From the NCBI GenBank assembly GCA_030142905.1, contig JASJOG010000080.1, forward strand, positions 248,001 to 312,000: DNA of 64,000 nucleotides, written 5' to 3'. The notes under the pieces were generated by a model that was not told the origin of the DNA, ran no database searches, and saw only the letters and a program-made list of their open reading frames with translations. Shown here piece by piece: positions 9,297 to 17,438 of this stretch (its first letter is position 1; the number at the start of each line of letters is the position of its first letter). Origin of the DNA: Heliopora coerulea (taxonomy: Eukaryota; Cnidaria; Anthozoa; Scleralcyonacea; Helioporidae). A program made the position numbers and the translations under genes.

Positions 9297-9708
9297 TTAG
9301 CTTAGTCATCCGAGCAACCACTCATGCATGAAATCATTCGTGCATGGAAAAAGTTACGCGAGCTGCGAGTTAAACAGAAAAAAATTCCAAGTCTACACAG
9401 TTGCGCGGCCGAATTAATATTCTTCAAATTTTTTGAAATTTTCATACTTTGTAAAAAGTTACCCAAACTTTCAGCCTATTAATTCAAACTGGATTTTAAA
9501 CCCCTCATTCATGTTTGCACAAGCCATTCAAAATGAGGCTTCCACAAACCGCTCTCCCTTTTTTCGAGGTTGAATTTTCTGTTTGTTTTTAGTGTTAGAT
9601 TGACCTGAAGATGCTAAAGTACCTATACTAACACAAATTCATGAGATATTTTGATAAATTTATAGTTTTCAAGACAGTTCAAAATTGTCTACTTTATTTT
9701 GATACACC

Positions 9709-9711
<3 letters not shown>
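9297..9711 (-). repeat. Right long terminal inverted repeat of the mariner element
   Basis: Inverted partner of 7500-7912. It ends TTTTGATACACCCTG at 9711, followed by the TA target. Confidence 0.9.

Positions 9712-9747
<36 letters not shown>
9711..9747. repeat. (TA)n microsatellite
   Basis: TA tract directly right of the mariner element; part of the pre-insertion TA-rich target. Confidence 0.9.
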
Positions 9748-9750
<3 letters not shown>

Positions 9751-9810
9751 CCGTTGGGGAGCTCAGAAATTTTCGGAGATAATGCTTGAGAACAAACTTT
9801 TCATCATAAA
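9748..9810 (+). repeat. 3' tail fragment of a tRNA-derived SINE
   Basis: CCCGTTGGGGAGCTCAGAAA and the following 40 bases recur at 10023-10080, where they follow a tRNA-like head. Here only the tail remains. Confidence 0.7.
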
Positions 9811-9960
9811 TATATCCAAGCTTACAAACATCTACACTGAGTAAGACGAAATTTACTCATACACACAATATCATAATACAGGCATGTTCAGCTTTCAAGT
9901 ACGAAAGAAGCATATCAATATTACGAATTAGGTCTCTAATTAACATCATACTTGCCGTTT

Positions 9961-10085
9961 GAGACCCTATAGTCTAGTGGTAAAACAACCGTACTAGCAA
10001 TCGGGAGACACGGGTTCGATTCCCGTTGGGGAGCTCAGAAATTTTCTGAGATAAAGCTTGAGAACAAACTTTTCATCATATATAT
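9961..10085 (+). mobile_element. tRNA-derived SINE
   Basis: A box TAGTCTAGTGG (9970-9980) and B box GGTTCGATTCC (10013-10023) are good polymerase III internal promoter matches. The acceptor and anticodon arms do not fold properly, so it is not a working tRNA gene. The tail (GAGCTCAGAAATTTTCTGAG...) matches 9749-9807 and ends in an AT-rich run. Confidence 0.7.
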
Positions 10086-10088
10086 GTA

Positions 10089-10129
<41 letters not shown>

Positions 10130-10138
10130 ATATATATT
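10085..10138. repeat. TA-rich microsatellite
   Basis: Interrupted (TA)n/(TATG)n run between the SINE and the decayed hammerhead copy. Confidence 0.85.
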
Positions 10139-10143
10139 TATAA

Positions 10144-10270
10144 CTAACTACAGACGGAACATCTGTGTAGTGCTGACGTGTATAACATCTGTGTAGTGCT
10201 GACGTGCAGGATGGAGAAGCCTACATTATATAGGCAACTCAAATGATCCACATTTGTGGTACATCTAAGC

Positions 10271-10272
<2 letters not shown>
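10144..10272 (-). mobile_element. Decayed copy of the hammerhead-bearing retroelement end
   Basis: Reverse-complement copy of 6594-6720. The flank and both halves of stem I (ACTACA/TGTAGT) remain. The catalytic core from CTGATGA through GAAAC is replaced by a few bases, and a 26-bp segment is tandemly repeated (two ACATCTGTGTAGTGCTGACG blocks at 10160-10206). The ribozyme is lost. Confidence 0.7.

Positions 10273-10276
<4 letters not shown>

Positions 10277-10314
<38 letters not shown>
10277..10314. repeat. (TA)n microsatellite
   Basis: About 19 TA units, flanking the decayed hammerhead copy. Confidence 0.92.
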
Positions 10315-10317
<3 letters not shown>

Positions 10318-10588
10318 TCTAGGTCTTGTTTTGTGTCATGCTACCTTAGTCCTGTTATAGTTCGCGCTTTTAATTTTCGTGCACCTTCTAAAAGTGACTC
10401 TGCGCCGCATTAACTTTCGCGCAACCTTCTGTGACTTATGTATTTTTCCCCCACGAATATCAAAATAGCAGTAATAAGCTCTCAAAAATATCAAAGGCAG
10501 CTAGAACGACAAAGACTTTCTGCATAATATAATCTTTTCCTGGGTTCACTACAAAACAACGACAACAGCAATATACAAAACCCTTCAT

Positions 10589-10729
10589 TTAAATCTTAAG
10601 CTCCAGCTGTATGTCCTTATTCAAGAACTCTGGTATCTTACTCTTTTTCCAGCCATTGATTACAATGTCAGGTTTCGATCTAATGTAGTCGTAGAACTGA
10701 ACGACCCATTTACCATGTAGCGGTTTCAC
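10589..10729 (-). pseudogene. Pogo-like transposase, C-terminal fragment
   Basis: The minus-strand translation KPLHGKWVVQFYDYIRS, then PDIVINGWKKS, aligns with KPLHAKWIVQFYDYMRS, then KDIVLKGWRRS, in the intact transposase at 15644-17059. It ends in TAA at 10589-10591. Only about 45 codons remain. Confidence 0.85.
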
Positions 10730-10750
10730 AACAAAAAACCGCACGTCAAG

Positions 10751-10852
10751 TTTTTAAATGAAAACTACTTAGAGCCAGGTAAAATTACGTCGTATCACGC
10801 AGAAAAGGATGAAGATGAAGACACTGACAATGGCGCGGGGAGGAAGAAATAA
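10751..10852 (+). pseudogene. Transposon HIRAN protein, C-terminal fragment
   Basis: The plus-strand FLNENYLEPGKI, followed by a highly acidic tail, aligns with FLVEYYVEPENI and the acidic tail of the intact protein at 14775-15506. It ends in TAA at 10850-10852. Orientation relative to the transposase fragment is the mirror of the complete element, as expected for convergence after internal deletion. Confidence 0.7.
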
Positions 10853-10870
10853 CTGATGAATGTAATTCTA

Positions 10871-11867
10871 TCAAGTTGGAATAGCACCAGTATCAAGTTT
10901 GAATCGTATGAAGATGCCATTCTTGATTTTCAAAGTAACCAGCTGAGAGTCATCTAAAACATTTACACTGGTTATTTGGAATATTTCACTGGCATGATCA
11001 GTTTCCTCGTCAACTTGTTTAACAAAACTTCCTTCAGGGATGTGAAGTCGTTTATCTTGCATATATTTTGAAGCAAAGTGGGGTTTTTTCTTGCACTTAA
11101 GGCATGTTTTTCCACAGGCTGGGCAGATTTCTTTTTTAAACTCGTGTAGACGGCCACAGTATTTACATTCACTATGCTTGTTCCCAGTGTCTTTAGTTCC
11201 TGTACTCGTCGGTGGTTTCCGGGAGTAAGTTTGCTGACTTTGTTTCGTCTTCCGGTTCCGGGTGCGGCGCGGTTTGTAGTGTCTCAGCGAATTTACTTGT
11301 TCTCCTTGAAGGTCTTCGACTTCTTTAAGTTGTTTCTGTGACATTTCTGCAGCTCGACAGATGTCCAGAGTTTTTTTCTAAAGTTAGATTTTGCACGCGA
11401 AGAAGGCGCTCTCGGACGCTGCAATCAGTTATTCCAAACAGTGTACGATCTCGTAGGAGTTCATCCGGTGTGACTGTACTGAAGTCACATTTACAAGCTA
11501 GCTGTCGAAGTGCAAATACCTACTGGTCAAAGGATTTGTTAGGTTCTTGCTAGCGACAATTGAAGCTGTACCTTTCCAGTGGTACGTTCGTTCTTGGCTT
11601 GGTGTAGGTTTCAAATTTGTTTAACACTTGTTCAATATCAGTCTTGTCATTCTCGTCAGTCCATTCAAAAGTTTCAAAAACACAGTTTGCATCATTGCCA
11701 ATAATCGTTAACAGTGTTGCGACTTGTACCTGAGGTTCTTTGTCTTTCACCTCTGTTGCAAGAGCATAACTTTCTCACGTCTTTCGCCAATGCTTCCATT
11801 CCTCGGTGGCTTCGGCCGAATGGATATTTAGCGGTTTGGGCACTGGTAAATGTGCAAACATTAACAT
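10871..11867 (-). pseudogene. Ty3/gypsy-type gag-protease remnant
   Basis: Read on the minus strand from ATG 11867, the sequence gives a gag start (PVPKPLNIHSAEATEEWKHW) and a capsid-like part (VATLLTIIG, then NKFETYTKPRTNVPLERYSF). Two Cys-rich zinc-knuckle-like motifs follow (CKYCGRLHEFKKEICPACG, CLKCKKKPHF), and then the beginning of an aspartic protease (FKLDTGAIPT). The frame is broken by a stop near 11790, TAG at 11550-11552 and a shift near 11350, and ends at 10871 right after the protease DTG. Reverse transcriptase, integrase and LTRs are not present beside it. The sequence resembles Mag-lineage gypsy elements. Confidence 0.8.
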
Positions 11868-12387
11868 TTCCAGTGGTAGAGACCCCTCGCTTATGGCGTA
11901 GATATCTTTAATAGTGATATTTCAGCTAAAGCATTAAAAATATTCACAACCGCGCTGCCACCATGTGTAGATTCTAAGCTTTTTGTTGATTGTCAAACAT
12001 GTGACCAGATACAATAACAAAAAAACGCGGGTTTCTCGCGTGGTTCTTAGCACGTGTTGTTGACGTGCTGTACACGTTACAGATATATAATATTAAACAG
12101 GGAACGAAAACAAATTAGCCATCTGGGCTGTGATAGTAGAGGGGAAATATTTCCTTGACAACATACAAGGAAAAACAAATTGGCATGTATTTCCTCCCGT
12201 AGTGACACTAAAGTAGAGAATAAAGTGGCATCACGCCATTGGTCAACTTTGCTGAATAAGTCGTATAAATCCGGAATCAAATTACGAGGTCAGACGTCTA
12301 AGGTTGCATATGGTGAAGGTTTTGCTAGTAATAGTACGTTCATTGGAAATCAATCAGGTAAGAAAATCAACGATATATACCTTCCAG
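11868..12387. other. Gene-free interval
   Basis: No gene or clear repeat recognised between the gag remnant and the probable LTR. The short frames on both strands overlap and match nothing I know. Confidence 0.35.
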
Positions 12388-12994
12388 TGTTACATGTATG
12401 AGATATTATATGTGGGATATATTGCTTTCGTGCATGAATATTGTTTTCGTGCATGAGTAATTTGCTTTCGTGCATGAGTGAGGAATAATTAAATCTCAAA
12501 ACGCAACAGGAAAACGCCTTAGCGTACAAGATAACGTAACGGACATCCTGTGCTGGAACAAGCTTTCACGCACCATTTAACGTAAAGGAAATAGTCTATA
12601 GTTTCTTCCCCTAGCCAAACGTATAAAAGGCAGAGCACAACTCAGCACTGCATGCATTATTCATAAGGCGTTAGCCTGAATAACATCATTACGAACCGAA
12701 GTCTTAAAAGAAATTATCAAAGTCAAGAACCAAAGAAACCGAACCAAAAAGTCAAAGTCGTAAAAGAAAGCAACAGAACCAAAATCCAAAGAGCGTACGG
12801 AGTGCTAAGAGTTGTAGTCAGTCTCACAGCAGTATAATACATACTTCAAGGTTAGAAAGAATAAAGACGCTAATCTTTAACAATTCAAATATAGTAAAAT
12901 AAATAGTTGAAAATATAGCTGGTTTTGTATTCTTTGTTGCGAGCAAACTGAACCAAAAGCAGCCAAATAATTTAATAGGGACCGGCTCGTAACA
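12388..12994 (+). mobile_element. Probable solo LTR
   Basis: The ends are TGTTAC (12388) and GTAACA (12994), a TG...CA pair with a 6-bp inverted terminus. Inside, in LTR order, are a U3-like part with three copies of TTTCGTGCATGA (12425-12475), a TATA box in CGTATAAAAGGC near 12620 and an AATAAA near 12862. The flanks CCAG/TCAG could be a diverged 4-bp target duplication. There is no internal region on either side. Its orientation is opposite to the nearby gag remnant, so the two are probably unrelated. Confidence 0.5.
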
Positions 12995-14054
12995 TCAGTA
13001 AGCGATAATCTCAAACATATCTATCGAACGCAAACCCAAGAACTTACGAAAGATAAGTGAATTCAAGTCTGCTTCACTCAGAGTGGCATATCCCATTGAC
13101 TTGTAAAACAGTCTTAAATGCGGCTAGGCAGCCATTCAATAATGTAGGATATTTGATAACATACCAAATTTGCCTCGTATCCATGTCTTTAGCACAGGAG
13201 GAACGAGGAAAATGGAGAGGTACTGTTTTATCGCATGTTCTACACGGAAAAGAAGTTAAGGGCATGGCGTTTGAGCAAATCATGGTAATTTCGGTACATT
13301 TAATTCACTGTTATCATAACTTTGTGTTAGGGCGTGTTATTCGCATAAATATGAGAGTTTGTCTGTCCCCTTACTTCTCCTAAGCGTAAATACTCCATCA
13401 TAAAGCGACTTACTTCATTGTTATACTTAAACGATGTCATTTTATATCGCAGTATGCATTAACAGACACATGTTTTAAGTTTGACTATCCTTTGCCGTTT
13501 TCCAACGACATGCATCTCACCTAACACAGCCACAAAACGCAATTTTTTCACCTCAAATGCTTTGGGCAACATAGGGTGGGCCGTAAAACATGCACGTCCG
13601 GACATGAGGTTTGTTTCCGATATACTTCCGAAGATTAAGCAAATCTGGAACAACAAACCGCAAACTGAAAAGCGAGCTCAGCGAGTACGTCGATCACGGC
13701 GTAATCTGAATAGTGTCAGATTCGGCGTCGAGATGACATGACCATATCATCCTAAATTTCATGCTTATAATTATCTAATTAAAAACAAGGTATTCAATTA
13801 TTTATAAGCACCCCTGGAAATGTTGTACTCAATGGTGATCCACAAACAAATTCAAAGTAATAACACAAATTTATACTTTTATGGATTTGTTGAAGGAAAA
13901 GAATAATCAAAATTAAAGTTGAGTCATGCGTTCCTGTGATGACTCAAGCCCTACTTTTGTTTTAAAACGTACAAGTGTTTTTACTGCTTGTCAGCAGAGT
14001 GACGACGGACCTGTTCCGCTTGTTCTAAATCACTTATACTGAGAGATCTAAAAT
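12995..14054. other. Gene-free interval
   Basis: Open frames at 13057-13383 and 13481-13741 (plus) show no known domain, and their start and stop positions are not conserved with anything visible here. No RNA gene seen. Confidence 0.35.
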
Positions 14055-14496
14055 AGGGCGTATTTATACGAACCCTTGCTAGCCGACAACCCGGGTCAGG
14101 ACGCCAACTCGGATTGTTAATAAATTATGTTTACGTTGGCCGGGTTGCCAGCCATCCGAGTCTAGTTCACCCAAGATGAGGCGATCAGGTGGTTGACCCG
14201 GAATAGCGATCTTGCATTCTGGGTAAGAGAATGAACCCAGGTTGATACATCTACCACCACTTTACTCGAACCCCACTCAATTCAACTCGTGTTTACACGA
14301 GCATTCAAATAAAATTTCACACTTTCACAACCTCGCCAACCTGGGTCAACCCAGGTCTTCAATCGGGTTACCAGGCAAAGCGGGTTGACCCGGCTATCAT
14401 GTAAACATTGACAGGAGTTTATTTGTAGGCGGGTTAACCCGGGATGACGACCTGATTCGGCTTGACGATACACCTTGTTTCCTGTAAACAGGCCCT
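14055..14496. mobile_element. MITE-like element with GGGTTGACCCGG motifs
   Basis: The left end AGGGCGTATTTATACGAA and the inverted right end AGGGCCTGTTTACAGGAA form an imperfect terminal inverted repeat. The flanks TAAAAT/TAGAAT suggest a short target duplication. The interior is rich in the palindrome-like motif GGGTTGACCCGG and related forms (about 14090, 14190, 14345, 14385, 14435). No coding capacity. Confidence 0.6.
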
Positions 14497-14603
14497 TAGA
14501 ATGCCTCTTTTATGCGACAGGAACTATCAACCCGGCAACATGGCATGAAATAACACAGCCTAATCGGTTGCAACCGCTGTTTTTATTGTCACAGAAGACA
14601 ATA

Positions 14604-14700
14604 CCTTACTCGTATTAAAATTCGCGCAGTACTAGAATTCGCGCACGCATAGTTGCGCGAATTTTAGTACTGCGCGAAATATAATCCGCGCGAAAAGCAG
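14604..14700 (+). repeat. Left end with nested TTCGCGCA inverted repeats
   Basis: After the terminal repeat, TTCGCGCAGTACTAGAATTC is followed 30 bp later by its near-exact inverse GAATTTTAGTACTGCGCGAA, giving a hairpin centred near 14652. At least five TTCGCGC/GCGCGAA units occur in 80 bp. They are plausible transposase binding sites. Confidence 0.75.
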
Positions 14701-14774
14701 AGTGGTGTAACATGAGACAAAATCATTTGGTTTATTTATGCAAACACATATGACATATGTTTTAAAGTACAACA

Positions 14775-15506
14775 TCAAAAATCAAAAATGTCTTCTTCTT
14801 CATCATCCTGAGCAATTTCTGTCGGAATATTTTCAGGCTCCACGTAATATTCCACCAGGAATGCCTGCATTTTGCTGTAAATTTCCAAACTCGCGTTGTT
14901 TTGCATGATCGTTAAGGTAATGGGAATCTCCAAGCCCCCTTGAGGTAAGGGAGATCGTCGAAATTTAATGTCACGAACTGTTGCTTTCATATTGCCCCCA
15001 TATTCGAAAAAGAACTTGCAAAATCGAGAAATCTCTCGAGGCAAATGGCCAACCAGCGACATTGGTTCAATCCTGCCTCTGATCCTAGTGAACAGACCAA
15101 TGGCATATGGGTCAAATATGTTGCCCGAAAGTGGCTTCACTACCAAGTTCTGGTTGATTCTTGCAGCCCAGATTTTTCTGTATTCATGAAAGCCGCGTGA
15201 TGCGCAAGCCAGAGAAAATGATGTCCCCTCGGGATTCCGTTTCACTGAATCAGATTTGTCGGTGTCTGAATTGTTAGTTTCTCCTGTGACAATTTCTTGA
15301 ATGAAGCAAACAGATGCATACGTTTCTTTGTCGTCACAGTGTTTACATAAAGCAACACTCGAACCACTTTTCCATCCAGGATATTCTTCAGAGGCCGGGA
15401 CTGAGCACTTGACTCCACGGTTACAAACGAATGACTTGCATTTTAGACATGTGTATTTTGTCAAATTATCGCACACGACGCAAATGCCTTCCATTTTCCT
15501 ACACAA
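14775..15506 (-). CDS. Transposon-encoded zinc-finger + HIRAN-domain protein
   Basis: A 243-residue intact ORF. The N-terminus has eight cysteines in a metal-binding pattern (C9, C12, C20, C23, C28, C34, C54, C57), starting CVVCDNLTKYTCLKCKSFVC. Residues about 105-195 resemble a HIRAN domain: an Ile/Val-rich strand region, then NIFDPYAIGLF and VGHLPREISRF, the typical D-P-x-A-I and G-x-L-P-x-x-I/L motifs. The tail is highly acidic (QDDEEEDIFDF). In known proteins such as HLTF the HIRAN domain binds single-stranded DNA 3' ends. A role in transposition or repair at excision sites is inference. It starts 137 bp from the divergent transposase. ATG 15506 is used; a second in-frame ATG lies 4 codons in. 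Confidence 0.82.
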   Translation of the reverse strand: MCRKMEGICVVCDNLTKYTCLKCKSFVCNRGVKCSVPASEEYPGWKSGSSVALCKHCDDKETYASVCFIQEIVTGETNNSDTDKSDSVKRNPEGTSFSLACASRGFHEYRKIWAARINQNLVVKPLSGNIFDPYAIGLFTRIRGRIEPMSLVGHLPREISRFCKFFFEYGGNMKATVRDIKFRRSPLPQGGLEIPITLTIMQNNASLEIYSKMQAFLVEYYVEPENIPTEIAQDDEEEDIFDF

Positions 15507-15643
15507 TAGTCAATGATCAGTCGCCTTCGCCCAAGGTGTTGCATATGACGCGTAGCAAACACGAGAAACACTTCCGTTTTATGCTCAACCTCATCCAAGC
15601 TGTGCGAACGTAGAGAAACAGCGTATGCTGGAAATCAACGCTC
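15507..15643. promoter_or_regulatory. Divergent intergenic promoter of the pogo-like element
   Basis: These 137 bp separate the start codons of the two oppositely transcribed transposon genes and must hold both promoters (inference). No clear TATA box is seen. Confidence 0.5.
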
Positions 15644-17059
15644 ATGGCTCTGTTAAAGTATTTCAAAAAGGTTTCCCAACACGATATTTCTGTTGCATCA
15701 TCTAGCGGTAACCTAAATGCAGCTGAAGAAAATGCAGTAAAACACCAATTGTTTTTGGACACTCCAGAACCAAAAAAGAAGAGGGGCAAATATGGAGAAT
15801 ATGATGCTTTTCAACGAGCAGAAATTGCAAAATGGGGACTTACGCATGGAATACGACCGACGGCAAGAAAATATTCTGTACCGGAGTCCACTGTTCGTGG
15901 ATTGATCAAATCTTATAATAAGGAAAGAACCGAGGACAGAGAACTCGACCAATTGCCAAGGAAGCATCGTGGAGCAAAAACTTTGTTACCCGAGAACATC
16001 GATGAGAAAGTTATCTCAATGATCAAAAGCATGAGAGCGGCTGGATGTGTTGTCAATTACAACATTGCTATTTCCATAGCGAAAGGAATCGTACTGGCTA
16101 ATGACCGGTCAATGTTAAAGGAAAACGGAGGAAAGATGGATTTCCACTATACATGGTGCCAGTCAATTTTCCAAAGAATGGGTTTCAGTAAACGCAGAGG
16201 AACAACTGCAAAACAACCCGTATCATCTGGCTATTTGAAAGAAATTCGATTCACGTTTTGTCGGTCTATTAAAGAAGTGGTGAGTGCTTATGACGTGGTC
16301 GACGATCTGATCATAAACATCGACCAGACTCCTTTGCCGTTTGTCCTCATCAGCAAATACACAATGGACAAAACTAACGAGAAGTTTGTACCGATAAGTG
16401 ATAGCGCTGATTATCGCCAAATTACTGGAACATTCTCAGTCACCGCGTCGGGCAAATTTTTGCCAATTCAACTAATCTACCAGGGGAAAACAGATCGGTG
16501 CCACCCTAAATTCAACTTTCCAAAAGAATTCCACATTACCCACACGGAAAATCATTGGTCAAATGAGAAGAAAGCAATAGAATTGATCAATCATGTTCTT
16601 ATCCCCTATGTAAAGCAAACAAGAGAAGAGCTTGGTTTTCGCACCACAAAAGAATGGGTTTTGGTCGCGGATGTTTTTAAAGCACATTGGACGGATGCAG
16701 TAAAAAAGATAATTTCCGACAATAACGGCACGATGGTACCTGTTCCCAACAACATGACATCATACCTGCAACCCCTTGATTTAACGGTCAATCGCTCTTG
16801 CAAAGCTTTCCTACGAAACCAGGCGCAAAAATGGTACTCAGAGCAAGTCCAAGTCCAAATCATGAATGGTATTCAGCCCCATAAAGTGTGTGTTGACTTG
16901 CGAATAAGTGTCCTCAAACCACTTCACGCAAAATGGATAGTGCAGTTCTACGACTACATGCGATCTAACAAGGATATCGTTCTCAAAGGTTGGCGACGAT
17001 CAGGTGTGAGCGCCGCATTGGAGGAGCCACAACGAAAAGAGGATCCTTTTGAACTCTAA
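15644..17059 (+). CDS. Pogo-like DDE transposase, intact
   Basis: A 471-residue uninterrupted ORF. After a short leader and a basic KKKRGKYGEY segment there is a helix-turn-helix region (about residues 45-105: FQRAEIAKWGLTHGIRPTAR, YSVPESTVRGLI). Next comes a CENP-B-like second DNA-binding stretch (about 110-200, ending WCQSIFQRMGF). The DDE_1 catalytic domain follows, with D in NIDQTPL, D in VLVADVFKAHW and D in YLQPLDLTVNRSCK, the last two separated by 35 residues. The C-terminus (KPLHAKWIVQFYDYMRS) is conserved in the deleted copy at 10589-10729. The ATG context is good (ACGCTCATGG). All catalytic residues are present, so activity is possible. Confidence 0.93.
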   Translation: MALLKYFKKVSQHDISVASSSGNLNAAEENAVKHQLFLDTPEPKKKRGKYGEYDAFQRAEIAKWGLTHGIRPTARKYSVPESTVRGLIKSYNKERTEDRELDQLPRKHRGAKTLLPENIDEKVISMIKSMRAAGCVVNYNIAISIAKGIVLANDRSMLKENGGKMDFHYTWCQSIFQRMGFSKRRGTTAKQPVSSGYLKEIRFTFCRSIKEVVSAYDVVDDLIINIDQTPLPFVLISKYTMDKTNEKFVPISDSADYRQITGTFSVTASGKFLPIQLIYQGKTDRCHPKFNFPKEFHITHTENHWSNEKKAIELINHVLIPYVKQTREELGFRTTKEWVLVADVFKAHWTDAVKKIISDNNGTMVPVPNNMTSYLQPLDLTVNRSCKAFLRNQAQKWYSEQVQVQIMNGIQPHKVCVDLRISVLKPLHAKWIVQFYDYMRSNKDIVLKGWRRSGVSAALEEPQRKEDPFEL

Positions 17060-17334
17060 AATGTTGTGAAGAATTAAGTTTTTAGCAAATGAGAATTCTT
17101 CATTAAGATTTTTAGTATTTGTTGGTATTCTGAATTCATGCTTTATTATTATCATGGATTTTTGCTTACATTGTATACTTTTGACAATAATTTTTTTAAT
17201 TGAGACAAGCCAAATCGCTTTTTGATCAAATTTAGACAAGTTTTATTTGTTAATAAAAAATAATCTTGATAAATGCGTAAATTGCTTCTATTAATCTGAC
17301 CTAAAAGAACGAACAAAAAAATTCTTACGAATTT

Positions 17335-17436
17335 AAAGCTGCGCGAATAAGTCCTCAACAGGGTGCGCGAAATTAAATCGCACGAATTTAAAGCTGAGCG
17401 AAAATGAGTACTACGCGAATTTTAATACAAGTAAGG
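17335..17436 (-). repeat. Right end with TGCGCGAA subterminal repeats
   Basis: The terminal repeat is preceded by TGCGCGAATAAG, TGCGCGAAAT, TCGCACGAAT, GAGCGAAAA and TACGCGAAT, which are variants of the motif at the left end. Confidence 0.7.
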
Positions 17437-17438
17437 TA

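Larger units (their letters stand above)
7500..9711 (+). mobile_element. Mariner/IS630-type transposon with about 410-bp terminal inverted repeats
   Basis: The element is bounded by TA (7498-7499 and 9712-9713). The ends read AAGGTGTATCAAAA and, inverted, CAGGGTGTATCAAAA. The inverted repeats run from 7500 to about 7912 and from about 9297 to 9711 with high identity. The single-gene body encodes a DDE transposase on the plus strand. It inserted into a TA-rich tract at a Penelope end. Total length is about 2.2 kb. Confidence 0.92.
10344..10852. mobile_element. Internally deleted pogo-like transposon (same family as 14604-17436)
   Basis: The left end TACCTTAGTCCTGTTATAGTTCGCGC (first 20 bases match best) and the TTCGCGC-type subterminal motifs at 10363-10430 match the complete element's ends. 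Inside are only the last codons of the transposase (minus strand) and, 20 bp further, the last codons of the HIRAN protein (plus strand). The missing middle implies one deletion with its junction near 10730-10750. The expected right end is absent because a gypsy remnant follows at 10871. Confidence 0.75.
14604..17436 (+). mobile_element. Complete pogo-like (Tc1/mariner superfamily) transposon with two genes
   Basis: Terminal inverted repeats: the left CCTTACTCGTATTAAAATTC (14604) and the right, read inward, CCTTACTTGTATTAAAATTC (from 17436), each next to TA (14602-14603 and 17437-17438), the target expected for this superfamily. Subterminal TTCGCGCA/TGCGCGAA repeats follow at both ends. Inside, two intact ORFs are transcribed divergently from a 137-bp spacer: a zinc-finger/HIRAN protein leftward and a DDE transposase rightward. 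Both ORFs lack stops or shifts, so the element looks young. Confidence 0.92.

Noticed and set aside
9961..10035. tRNA gene
   Set aside because: A and B boxes are present but the acceptor and anticodon stems do not pair, and the unit has a SINE tail with a second tail copy nearby.
10871..11867. Host zinc-knuckle protein
   Set aside because: The order capsid-like part, two Cys motifs, protease DTG, with stops and a shift, fits a dead Ty3/gypsy gag-pol start.
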